Part shown: positions 32,471 through 45,457 of the stretch, piece after piece
Layout: the number at the start of each line of letters is the position of its first letter
Numbering within the stretch: position 1 is the first letter of the stretch
Assembly: GCA_003255065.1 (NCBI GenBank)
Contig: QAOA01004014.1
Coordinates: 213,387 to 277,386, forward strand
DNA from: Cercis canadensis
Taxonomy: Eukaryota > Streptophyta > Magnoliopsida > Fabales > Fabaceae
DNA: 64,000 nucleotides
Direction: 5' to 3'
The notes under the pieces: model-generated
The model's input: only the letters and a program-made list of their open reading frames with translations
Database searches by the model: none
What the model was told of the DNA's origin: nothing
Translations under genes and position numbers: made by a program

Positions 32471-35400
32471 CCAATTATTCTTTTGCCTAAGCTCTGAAAG
32501 AAATTTAATTTTTTTTGAGAAACCCCACTTGAATTTATTGAAAAATAAAAATTAAATGAATCCACACAGAGACGGTTACTTCATCATTACATTCAAAAAT
32601 AGAAAAATATATAATTTAATAAGAATAGTTAAAATATGAAAAAAGTACAAGGAAATAAGAATGAGGGCCATACGACAAGGTGTCTCTAGAGTTTAGACTA
32701 TTAGGAGTCTAGGATAGACATCATGTTGCCACGTGTCGTTAATAATGTTTGGCTACGGACAAAAATTAATTCCCACTGTGATTAGATAATGTCAATTATA
32801 TAACAGCCTTGAGACCACTAAAGATGGTCTGTTATATACACACTTCCAAGACAGTATACATAAAAAGTAAAAGAGGAAATATAAAAAAATTAGAAAGAGA
32901 CAAATAAACGAAAGAAATTGAGATATGGCAGTAGATTTTTGTGGATAGTATAATAAAGCTTACTCTAAACTAATTATGTGAAAGGTCAATCTTATCCTCC
33001 TTTTTTTGGCCCCATGACCGCATAAATTAATTGTGCTGTGCTGTGAGAGTGAGACATTTTGAAATAATTGTCTATCTTTCTCTAACTAGTAAATATTCAG
33101 GTAATAATCCATTCCATTTTTTGCTTAAAATATTAATAAAATAGATCCCAATCACCAAATTGATACGCATTTATCACTTATCAGATTCCATGCAGCTCAG
33201 TAGGTCAATGGCATGCGATGTGGATGCATATTATTGGCTTTCAGGAAAAGTGAGGTTACTATATGTGAAATGGGTGAAGATAATTGTTTTGGAAAATGGT
33301 ATGTGATTTTATTTTTTTTTTGCCCAAAACGGTATTTGATTGAGAAAAGAAAGATGATATAACTAAACCTTGGTTAAATCCGATTGGGACTTAAATTGAA
33401 CCACATTAATTGGACCTATGGACTTAAATTTCTGGTTGTGCCTATTGATCACAAAGTTCCAAATGCAAATAGGACAATTCTTTGATGGTAACCATTTGAT
33501 GTGATTACATTTTTCTATAGCTTGATAATTTAAAGCCAATCATTTCATTTTCTTCCACTAAACCACCATACCAAGAGGTCAACTTTGAGAGCAATTGGTG
33601 CCATCGCTGTCACGCAGATTATATTGTCATAACCTTTGATATGCTAAGGTACGGAGCCAAATATTTATAAGGTTTTATAAAGATGTTTGTTTTTCATTTT
33701 GTCATATAGATTGTACTACATTTTCCAAGATATTTAATTCAGAATGATTTTAATTATTATTTTTGGTAAATTAATTCTTAATTGGATGAATCAAGATAAC
33801 AAAACACATTTTGAAAATAAATAATAGAGTGAGAGTATTGGTAGCGAATATCCACCAAAAAAGTATGCAACCATAAATGTTATTCTCTGTTTAAAGTAAC
33901 AATGATTTAAAGGTTTAAATGCATGATTAGGGCCGCAAAATTCAAAAAGGTGCAATACAATTCTCCAATATGTGGAGGATACGATATTTTCCTGTTTAAA
34001 TGGAATAATCAATTGGAACGCAATAAGTGAACACGCGTAAAAAGCTTTAGAATTGCCTACTTTGTTGGAAATTTCCTAAATTCCCCCTTTTAATCTCTTT
34101 GACTTAGATTGGAAATGCTCCGATTTTAATATGATGGAGATGTGCCTCCCAACTTTGTGTTTTCTCAACTTTTAGCAACACATGAAATTAAGATATACTT
34201 TTTAGGTCCACAATTTCGTATTTTTGTATATCCCCCCTTAATGGGTAACAAGGGCCTAAAACCAACCAAAAAATTAGTATTCTGGCCCATTTTTAGATTA
34301 AAGTTGGGCTTCAGTTCTAGCCCAGTACTGAGAGGAATGGATAATTGATTATATGAGGCTTGCTTTTGCCTGCATTTCACATCCAAACAGACATAATCTC
34401 CATGAATCACAATTTATTCCCTGCAACTACCTTGGAGGCTATTCTTAGTAACAGGTATTTTGTAGAGAAAAATACATTTCTGATCAATTTTTATCTTCAA
34501 GTTTAGATAAAGTATCATAATCAATCATATTTTGCTCTTTCTTAGATATTATACTATAAGCAGCTCTGCAGCTTAGAGTAGTGATTAGAAAGGTAAAGTC
34601 AGAGACTGAGAGTGCATTAGTTCTAGCATGTTACTTCTTTTGCTGCTAGCTGCTAGGTGGTCAGTTATTGCCAAACACTTATGAAGGCGAACATAGAAAT
34701 AAATCAAGAACTACTGGAACTCACATCTAAAAAAGAACTTGGTGGACCTATTCATTCACAAATCACAACCCCTCTTACAAGTTTGAAGGCAATGGTAGGT
34801 CTGAAGGATTACATCTTCTTGCAGTAAAATTCTCAAAAGGCATAATGTGGATAAAAAACGATTAAGAAGGGAAAGGAGTTATCTTGCTCAAGATTCTTAC
34901 CTTCCCAACAAGGAGGGACTTGCTTTCTCTTCTCCATTGCCTTTAAATAGGTGACTTAAAAAGAGTTCTTATATCATCCTATCACAAGTTGTTTGATTTG
35001 GATGTTTATTTTGTTTTTTGTTCTATCAAAAGCTATGGGCTCCATTGCCTTTAAAATGTCTAATGTTGAACTGTTTTTTTTTTGGGATTATCATTATTAT
35101 TTTTAATTCTCAATTATCTTATTTTTTTTATCAGAATGGGGAGCATATTTTAAAATTACATAACATGCAAAATGAGAAGAATAACGTAAAAAATAAATAA
35201 AAAAAAATTGCTCAAATGGGTTGAGAGAGAGGGTCGGAAGAGTACGGACGGTTAAGTCATAGAACCTCAAACTTTCCGAAGAAGTGTATCGCGCTTGTAC
35301 AATTTTCGCTGGCAACGAAACACTGGATCTTTCCACTGGGTTCATTAGAGACTAGAGGGGGCACCTAATTAGTAGTCTTGAAATGCCAGAACTTGAAGCT

Positions 35401-35495
35401 TTGCTCACTCAACTCATGCTTTATCATCCCTCATATATCTTCCCTTCTTCTCCCTGAATTCTATTCTCCATCTCCGTGGTTCGCCTCATCGTGTC

Positions 35496-38400
35496 ATGGC
35501 CAGGGTTCCGGCGACACCTCCGCCTCCGCCATCTTCTTCCTCAATAGCTTCGACGGTCAAAGCTTACTCACTGCCTCTGATTCTCTTCGCCGGCGCTTTG
35601 TTCTACCAGCTCTTTGTTATTCCCAATGCCTTTCCTCCTTCTCATTACGATGGTGAGTCCTATTATCTATGCATTTCGTTCTGTTTTTATGTTCATGAGT
35701 TTCGTTTATATCTAATTTTTTTTTTTCTTCTCTATCTCTCGCTTTTGGTAATTATAGTTCTGAAAATTGAGAGGCTTAGTTCGGTTGAGAAAGTGAAGGA
35801 GGCTTACGAGAAGCTCGAATCTAAATGGTAATTGATTTCATATCTTTCGGAGCAGGTCCCGTTAGAATGAATTTTGTAATTCCATCTACTTCACTGAATT
35901 TAAATATAGCATAATAATGTTTGTTTGAAATGTAGATAGGTGAATATAGTTGCTTGTAGTTGTTGGAGTTCATTGTAAATATGCAAAGAGTATTAGCTGT
36001 ATTCTGTGACAGTTTTGAGCATGCTACTTAATGATCCTTTGACGCTAGTTATATGGTCTTTCAGGAATTCAGCTGTGGAAGTTTCTGATACTCGTGATTT
36101 TTTGAAGGTCAGTTTCTAGAGGGCATTTGTGGACTACCAAGTCTATTTTTCATTGCACAGACTAATCAAAAGAAAAAAGTCATTGCTAAAGAATTTGTGA
36201 TGAAATCATTTCTGGAGAAATCTTAAAAACAATTGAAGAGGGGATTATCTAATAATATGGCTCGAACATTCTGATTGGGATCATTGTGTTTTGTTAAGGG
36301 ACCATCTAAAACCTTTTTTCTTTCCACTCTAGTTTGAACTCTGGTATGCAATGTAATTCCAATGAATCTTTCCTTCTCTCTCTGTTTTTTCTTTTAATGT
36401 GTGCAATGATCCGATACACTCAAAACTCATTTACTGAAACTGTTTTAGATGTCACAGCTCAGAAAGATGCTATAAAGAGCTGAAAGCATCGACAGAATGG
36501 AACTCCAAAATGCTTATACTTTGATATTTTTCTTAAGTACCATATGCCCGAATACTATAATACAATTTCATATGCTATATATACTCTTTATTTGATAATT
36601 GGCTTTTTGACATAAGTATTGTGGATTTATTATGGTTTTGTTTATGTAATTTGTTTTAAGAGCATGATTTACAGATTCGATATGCTTATGAGTTGCTGAC
36701 AAATCCTTTGTGGAAAAGAGATTATGACATTTTTGGCATTGATGAGCAACTTGTGAGTACTTTCTTGTGAATTGTTCTTTTAAAACTCATCTCTAGTTTG
36801 TAAGAACTGTCCCTGAATTTATTATTATTTTTTATTTATGGATTTCTGTGAGCTATAAATTCTCTTCTTACATGGCATTATTTATTGGTGGTAGCATGTT
36901 GTTGAGACTGCCAGCAAGCTTTACACGGAGAAAAGTATTTCAGAATTGGATTTCCCTTTACTAGATGATCCTTCTTCTGGTTAGTCAAGACGCCCATCAT
37001 AATAGATAGGAATTTCTGTTGAAGTTGTTGGAAGGATTCGTGATATGGAAATTCTTATACTAATGCACAGTCTTTTATTTTCCTCTCAGAATCTATTGAT
37101 CATTCTTTTAAAGTCATTACCGCAAGTGATGTCCAATCTTTATTTCTAGATGCAAAGCCATGGCTAATTCAGGTACGGACACTCCGTAGAATATGCTGCC
37201 ATATTATAATATTTAGTGATCACACCCTGACTATTATTATTACTACTACTTCTTTACTATGATGTAACTGAACTAATGTTCGCTAGTAGTCTGTTTAGAA
37301 CTGCTTGAAACTGATTGTAACAATTGTATTAAAAGTTAAGTTTGCAGAATCAAGAAAATTTTGATTTTGTACTTTTCTTTCTGTCTTTCCCTGTGCCCTA
37401 ATATTGGTTGCTTATTTTGGTTTCTTCTTGTTTATGATTTGCTTAACCAAAAGTGAAGTTGGATATAATTTACTTTAGGAATATTAGAGTTGATGCTAGC
37501 ATTCTGTTATAGTTTAACGACAACTTAGCATAAGGGGCTGTCTGGTAATGAATATGTTATAACGAAGGAGGTGTTCATAATTTCCAAACAAGACAGGACG
37601 CAAACTTTCTTGCAATCCACCTTAGAGAATGTGTGATTTCTTACACATCAATTAGGTGGTTCTTCTACTTGTGCTTGTAGTTCTTTATCGTAATTTCAGA
37701 ATATTTGTGAGACCATAAGTATATACTGGTAAATGATTTATATCCTGGTATGTTGTGTAATGATTTGGGAAATTATTTATTGAATTTTGTTGCATTTTGT
37801 AAAGAAGTGTTAGTTCTCACGAACATTTAATCATGTACACTTTTGTTATCATCCTTTCTCTTGAAAATAGGTTTTATTGCTGTTTCTGCTAAATACCATA
37901 TTACAATTCTTGTCAGATTCCATAGTTTTTAATGTTTTTAGCCTTTAAGTTTCTCACTTGATATTTACGCTACATGGCATTTTGGATCAGTTACATTCAT
38001 TTGGGAGCAAACGTTGTGCTCAGTTTTCTGAGGTCTGGAAAAAAATTGGTATGTTTCTTGAACAAAATCTCCTGATGTATGCAGTTTCTGTTCGCTTGTG
38101 AAGTGTTTCGGTAAAATATAGAATAATATTTTCAGTCTCTACTTGATAGCATTTACTTGCTTAATTTGGTTTGTAGATCATTTCGAAATGGTCATGGGCC
38201 ACCTAGTTAGCAAATCACCTTATGAGATGTATTTCATTACCCTCTCTATCACTCTGCCTCTTTCATCCGGCTTCTCCTTTCCCAAAGAACAAAAAATGAT
38301 GGGTCATTTTGATAGGAAAAGGGAGGGAAATAAAATTCCTCTTCTGATGAAGAAGGATAGGTAGTTTGTGAAATATGCAACTTTTTGTCTTACTAAGGAG

Positions 38401-41400
38401 ACTAAGCAGAAAAGCTTTCGGTGTATTCAGCAGTTGTGCTCTGTCTCCATTAGAGATGTTCTTTGGACAAAATGGATAGAACAAAAGTAGTCATCTTTTC
38501 TTTCTTTCTGGCGGTAGTTTCCTTTATTAAAAAGAATACAAGGTATTCAACAGAAGAGAAAAAAGAAAAAAGAATACAGTGTATAATGTCATAGCCTTAG
38601 TTTATTATATGGATTCAATCTAATTTAGTTCCAAGAATTCTATGTTGGTCAATCCTGTCAGGACATAATATTCTCATTATTTTTTCTACAATTAGCTTCT
38701 TCATTGGATGAGATTGCAAATATTGGCATGGTGGAACTTGGTGACATACAACTTGCCATATACCTTGCTGATAGAAGATCAACTGGAAAGCCATATTTCA
38801 GGAATGGTATGTTCTCAAAGCAGTCTAATATTTGTTTTCTGCCTTTTGTTTCTGTAGATTTTAGTGGATTTCTATCAAAACCACTATTGCCTAGGTTTGA
38901 GTTTTTGTTTGAACTCACTGTATATGAAAATTTAAAATGCAATTCAGCATGCAGGTGTAAAATAGGAAGTACTCTTTTTAGAACTCACAGTTGTGAATTC
39001 CTTTTAAAGATTGTTTCTTGATTGACCTGAATTAGAAGAGTAGTGGTGTCTATTTGTTTACTCTATTAGGCGCTGGGTACTTTCAAGTGGGAGGTTTTAC
39101 TTCTTGCAGCTTCTTGTTGCATGTTATCAATGAAGGGTTGAAACATATTTATTCTCGTTGGTCTTCTACTTGGTTGATCAGAAAATGAGTAAGAGATTAT
39201 GGTTATAAATTTAATTCCAAAAAGCAGCTGTATGTTATTCATCTGAGTAATAGCTCTGGAAATACATTTCATGGGAAGTGGGAAGTTCTAGAAATTGTGA
39301 CTTGTGAATATTTAAATTTTTTTTGAGAAGGATAATGTGGGGCTTGCCTTAACCTATCAAAAACTCGTGCAGGACTTCCATCGCTTGTTGCTATTCCTCC
39401 AAGATGTCGAGCTGCAAATTGTTTTTCTAGGTGGGTTTTTGGTAAAACTTGGTTTGAAGATGAGCAACTGTGATATTATAGTTCTTTGTTTTTTTTTTAA
39501 ATGAAAAACTTAATTCGCTTAACATGAGTTACTCGTTACTTTTTATGTGTGCATAGGATGCTCATATAAGTCTTATGCTACTGCATGTAATCATAAAATA
39601 CTATAAGATTGACCCACCTGTGTTAGGTTTGATGGCGAGCTGTCTGTTGATGCGGTTACAGATTGGTTTGCAACAACTGTGATGGCTTTACCTCAAATTA
39701 TGTACCACTCAAAGGAGTCACTGGTAATTTCTCTTATGGTTCCTGATGTTGTTTTCTGTAAATTTATGTGATACAATTCTTTTCAATGTCATTATAGCAG
39801 TAATGTGATCTATAGCAGTTCCATGAATAAAAGGAGTATCTACAGTGGTGAAATGGCAAGATTAATTCCCTCTCGAACATAAATTCCATGACACCAATAA
39901 ATAGCACCATTTTCTATACTCAAACTCTATGTAAAGTTCAGCTGGCCAATCAGTTGTACTAATTATTCATATCCAATGATTTTGACAGTTGACACTAACT
40001 TTTATTTGGTTATATTTTTTTTGATGTTGTACAATGTAAATCATTTGATTTGATTTTGGCACACTGAACAACCACGACATTCTAATTTGGTTTCATTGTT
40101 TGCTTGTTTGATTTTCTATGCCTAGTCATTGGAAGTTGTTTGAAACTCTACTTTGAAAATTTCAGGTGCCACAATTCCTTGCACAAAGTCAAAAAACTAG
40201 TCCTCATAAGGTAGAATGCTCTTGTTTTTTTTATTACTGTCATATATTGCTTGTTAATTATATATTTTTTTGTTACTCATTTTTGTTCATTAAGGGTCTA
40301 ATATCTTATTTTAGTTTGGGAACCTATTACTTTTCTTTGAAACCTTGAAACTGTATTTTGTGGTATAATTGATTGCAGTTCCTTACAACCCAAGTTTATC
40401 CAATGTCACTTAGTTACAATTGGCTATATCATTCATCTGTAAAAACTGTTACTCTATTACCTTGCTTGGTAATTGCAATCTGATAAAGTTTTCAAAAGAA
40501 TTAAAATTCTGGCATGTTAAACAACCATTGTTAGTAGCCTGTGTCTCAAGAAAACCAGATAAAAAATGATGCGGCATGTTAGCATCTTATTAGTTTTGAG
40601 GATGCCTTTTTCAATTTAACTAGATATTGTTGCCCCAGGAAAACGTTATACTCCAGTATAAAGCACAAGATTTTGTTGTTTTTGAGCAACTTCTCTTCCT
40701 TCTGGCTCTGGTTATAAGTGAACTATGTCTGGTCAAGTGGTTACAGAACTCACTTGAATGAATATATGTTTGACTTTTCTTTATCATTTTTTAATTATTA
40801 TTATTAAATAAGACTCTAGAAATTTTAAGGTATGGATGAATGTACTATTAATAGATATTTGACCTTTGTTTCCATGAATAGTTTCAGAGAACAATTTGAT
40901 GTGCTATATCAAAGTTGAAGGTTAGTGATCGAGGTCTAGGACTATTCCACTTCACAAGTTATTAATTTAAGACACTAAAAGGTAATAGATAGAAATCAAA
41001 CATACAAAAAGCAGTAGGCTGCACTGGTGCTCTGTTTCACGGAAGTAACTATTACACTAATTCAAACTGATATTTCTCTCCTATTCCTTACTTTTCTTCC
41101 CTAATGTCAATAAATTATGACTTCTAGTAGCACACTAGTGGATATTGTGGAGGCATTATTACAACTAAACTGACTTAAAAGTTGCCTTCTTTGTCAGAAC
41201 TAGTATTAAATTCTAATAATGGATTCTATGTGATTCACTGATATGAATAAATGCCAACATTTAGTCAGTTTTCTTTTTCACCTTTGTATCTCTGGGGTTT
41301 TTAGTCAGTAATTTCACACTTTTATTCCATGCATGTAGAATTTGCTGTACTTTTCTGATGAATGTTTCTTATTAAAGATATTTTGTGTGAAGCCCACAGT

Positions 41401-44400
41401 CAATGAATCCTTGTTTACACGCTCTTTACTTCAGTATATCTTTTTGTTTTTGTCTGTTTTAAATTGTATTTAATGTTTGCATACCCCTGGCTTATAGGTG
41501 AAAGTCATCTTTTTCTCAAAAACCGGGGAGCGTGCTGCTCCATTTATACGACAAGCTGCTAAAGACTATTGGGCTTATGCTTCATTTGCGTTCATTCTTT
41601 GGAGGGAAGAGGAATCTTCCTATTGGTGGACCGCGTAAGTGGCTTATTTTTTTTTAAATCCAGATGGTTTAATGTGGGTCTGTTAATGTATTCAACTTTT
41701 CCAAAGCAAAATTTGACAATTTTACTTCCACATGTTAGTCTTGCTATATAGAAGTCAGGGAGAGGATAATAAGACTAAGAACACTCTAAATTTATTGATA
41801 AAATGGTGCTTCATTGGTTGTTCTGGTATAAAGTGTTGAAGCTATTTTGCTTTATTTGATTTGATGACAGATTTGGGGTGGAATCTGCGCCTGCTATAGT
41901 ATTTCTTAAAGACCCAGGTGTCAAACCTGTTGTGCACCATGGTCTGTTTCTTCTTTTGTCGTGGCACCTGAAAACTGTTTGACTTGAATTTTGTTCTTCA
42001 TTGGACTGACTATTCTGTGTATATTGTGTTTCAGGTTCAGTTAACAGTTCATTGTTTTTGAATTTGATGGAAAGTAATAAACAGCAAGGTATATCGAGAT
42101 ATATGGTTTTGGTTGTTGATCCTTACGGTTTTTTTTTCCAATTTATTTTTTGGTTGATCTGCTTATAGAATGCATGCACTCCAATTGGGTCAAATATGAA
42201 ATCCTTTTTCTCTGCTCACTATGAGTCACTCAGTAGTTACTCTTAATCGCTTTATCCCAAAAGGCCAGGCGTTTGGTAGTGACTCTACCCAATTGATTAG
42301 AAGAGGAGTATGGTGCCATCATTGAATGGGTTTGTAACTAGTATTTAGTGGTACAGATAGCATGCTTTCCATTTGATAGATTAATATGTATTAATACGTT
42401 CTTTCATTGATGGCATTATCATTATGATTCTTTGGTTGTAACTTGTAAGTTAGACCCTTATTTTGTATCTGAAATTCAGAATTCTGTAGGTTGACAAGTT
42501 TTCTGGGCCCTTATTGATCTGATTTCTTCTTTTTTGTCTTTACTTTTCCTCCCTTCCTCGCAGAGCTTCGGTCACTAAGGAGTGTGACATCGATGGAGTT
42601 AGGTTGTGATCCCCGTGGATATTCGCGTGCTGGATATGATACAGTCATTTGGTATTGTGCTATTGTCATAGGAAGGCTAAGTCCAGAATTGAACAAAATG
42701 CGTGAAGTATGTCTTCATCTTTTTGCTTTAATAATATTTATGATGTCTTCCACAAAGTAATCTTGATATCACTTACATCATTTACTTTAGGAATACTGTT
42801 TATTTGGGTCCCATGCAAAGTTCAAATTGCTGTTGCCAATGTTAGGGTATTATTCATATTTGCCAATGCATGGTTTGTGATTTGTTGTTGTTCAAAATGT
42901 GTTTATTAAGTTGAATTTTGATAATTTTTATGCATCAATCATCATACACCTTTTCTGTTTTTCTTAGGTTGAGTGATCGGTGGTTAATTTCCATGATTGG
43001 GCCACAATTTTAACTTGTTGGATATGAGATTTATTAAAATTAAAATGATTATTATTTTATATTGCTTACACTTTGTAAGGGCTGATTTCTCTATTTTCGC
43101 AAAGCATGAATTTTTCAAACTTAGCAGATCTACTAAATTGATGTAAGTCCATAGACTTTGTGCAGGGTTCAAGAAACATTGTCTAAGCATAAAGAGTTAG
43201 ACGCATCAACTGAAGACCAATCATTAGCTCCAGCTGTGGACGCATTTAAGAGAAAGCGGTTGACATTTACTTGGCTGGATGGTGAAAAGCAGGAGGTGAT
43301 CCCCCTTTTTTGCCTCCATATCTTTCTTTCTTACTCTTTCGGTTTATCATTCTAAATAAATTTAATCATCTCTTTGTCATAATATTTTATTGTGCTGACT
43401 ATTATAGTTAGTTAATGAATGTAATAAAGATATGCAAATGAAGCTAATTTTTGTCCAAAGCACAATCATATTGTTTCCTTTTTACGATATGTTATCATTA
43501 TATTCCTTAAGAAATATAATGTACTTAATGTCCAAAGCACCATCACATTTGGAACCTGACTATAATGTACTTAATATAATAATCAAAACACTCTTATTTG
43601 GCTTTGTCCAAAGCACATCTTCCTATGAATATTACTAAACTAGTGCAGGTATTCTTTTGTGTCAAAATCAACTTGTTGAATGATAATTGCTGGGATTTTA
43701 ACTTTTGGCTATGGCCCCTTCGAAGTGGAACATGCTGTACTCTATTTTTGGGTTCTTTACTTCAGATATTTTAAATTTTTTTAAAATTATTTATTTTCTC
43801 GATATTCAGTGGAAGCTTAAATTGCATTGAATTCTTTATTAATTGCTGGCTTTATTTATCTTTCTATTTTAATTTCAATCCTTTCTTGCGTCTGAATCTG
43901 ATTTTATGTAAATAGAATGTCCTAGCTGCTTATAAAGCATCTGGAAGTGGCAGACCTGCTTCCCTGTTATCTATGGGTTTTTGTTGTATGTTGAAAGGGA
44001 GAATTTTGTAATCTTCATCACATACTTGGAGACTGGAGTGAATAGTTACATTTAAATTCTCCCCATCATAGTTTGTTTGGATGCAGAATATCTTTTGCAC
44101 CATCTCTTCAACTATTTCTGGGCTGAGCCATTGACACAACTGAAATTTATGTAGGACTACTGCCACTTTTACCTTGGTTCTGCGGCCAGCATTGACACTT
44201 GTGGTCAACGGAGAGGTGTGGTTGATGAGCCTCGGTTATTTGTTATTCGTTACCTAAGGAATACTAGTTTCGACAATACGAGGACACAGGAAATGACAAA
44301 GTGGAAGTCGTTACTAGTCCAAGATCTAGTCAATGATCAGGATCATGTTGGCCAGTTTGTTGCTAGGTACAATGGCGCAGCAGATAATACTTCACAGGTT

Positions 44401-45457
44401 TGGGCTCTTCCTATAAATTTTTTTCACATTGCAGAGTGGTGTTCTGTTGTGTTGCTGCATCGCCTGCCTTGAGAAGTTTCACATTTTCTTCTGCAATCTT
44501 TAACTGTAAGATATACAAACGTAAAAGGATGTTGATGTAATGCTGCAGTTCTCATTCATTTTATTATTTTTATGGAGCAGATAATGCAATGGATTGCAAG
44601 TACAATAGCAGATGGGGACTCTAGAGATCTACCGTTTTTTGTAAGTTTTTTTAACTCGTGAATAAGTTCTGTCGTTAAGCCATACTCTGGCGGCATGTAA
44701 TGTTCAAATAGTAATCTTGCATGCTTTGTATCAAAAAAGTAATCTTTCATGCTCCCACTCTCTCCTTGCACAGGTCATTTAATCTGTTTTATGCTGCTTT
44801 GGCAAATGTTTCTCATTATGTTTATTATTACATCAATTTAGTGGTCATCAAAATTTCCTGAATGTCCTTCAGGTTGATGGTTCAAGGATGAGAGATTGAT
44901 ATTATTGGGATTACTTCTGAATTTTTGGTTTGCTTATTATGAATTGTATGTCTTCTTTGCAGACATTAAGAAGCCCTAAGCTTGTTCCAGATGACACAGA
45001 ACCTGTCTGGTCCAGAACTGCACAAAATGGTCTTTTTAAAAACATGAAGCCGAGAATTCTGAATTTTGTTACTGGAATCTATGATTACCTTGAGGATCCA
45101 AGGATTGGTCCAACTTTGCTTCTAGGAGCCTTAATTTCTTTGGGTACTATATGGCTGCGGAGGAGCCAAGCAGTCCAACCACCTAGACCAAATCAACCAA
45201 GTTCTGAGGTACCTGTTGTTTTAATTTTATAACGACAACATGTGATTTTCCAGTTTACGAAGAATGTGATGCAATGCATGTAAAGGTTTAACTAAGCTTG
45301 CCTGCCACTGTTACAGGCCCATTCTCAGGATGAAATTGAAAGAAAACAGAGACGAAGAGACCGGGTCCGGAATAGGTCAAATAAAGATCAACCTACTTCT
45401 ATCACAGATTCGGAACCATCAGATGCTTACCAGATGCCACTATCAGATTCTGACTGA
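35496..45457 (+). CDS. DNAJC16-like membrane protein with J-like and thioredoxin-like domains
   Basis: Twenty exons: 35496-35652, 35758-35827, 36065-36107, 36675-36752, 36895-36979, 37090-37172, 37991-38048, 38696-38806, 39373-39430, 39627-39723, 40166-40210, 41498-41634, 41871-41941, 42035-42088, 42564-42706, 43155-43295, 44155-44397, 44581-44640, 44963-45208, 45317-45457. All join in frame to 706 residues. After a Pro/Ser-rich start there is a membrane span (SLPLILFAGALFYQLFVI, about 25-42). A J-like domain follows (about 54-115, ending AYELLTNPLWKRDYDIFG) in which the HPD tripeptide is absent. A thioredoxin-like unit lies around 296-365, with a cis-proline loop SAPAIVFLKD but no CXXC. A second span (IGPTLLLGALISLGTIWL) is near 630-647, then an Arg-rich tail. 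The order resembles ER DNAJC16. The function in plants is unknown to me. Confidence 0.85.

Larger units (their letters stand above)
28819..35495. other. Long AT-rich intergenic region
   Basis: About 6.7 kb with no supported gene. The first ~250 bp is probably the NAC 3' UTR. It contains the second MITE-like copy (about 31665-32010) and a GC-richer stretch at 32080-32470 with ACGTG motifs. The last ~150 bp should be the 5' UTR and promoter of the J-like gene. Confidence 0.55.
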
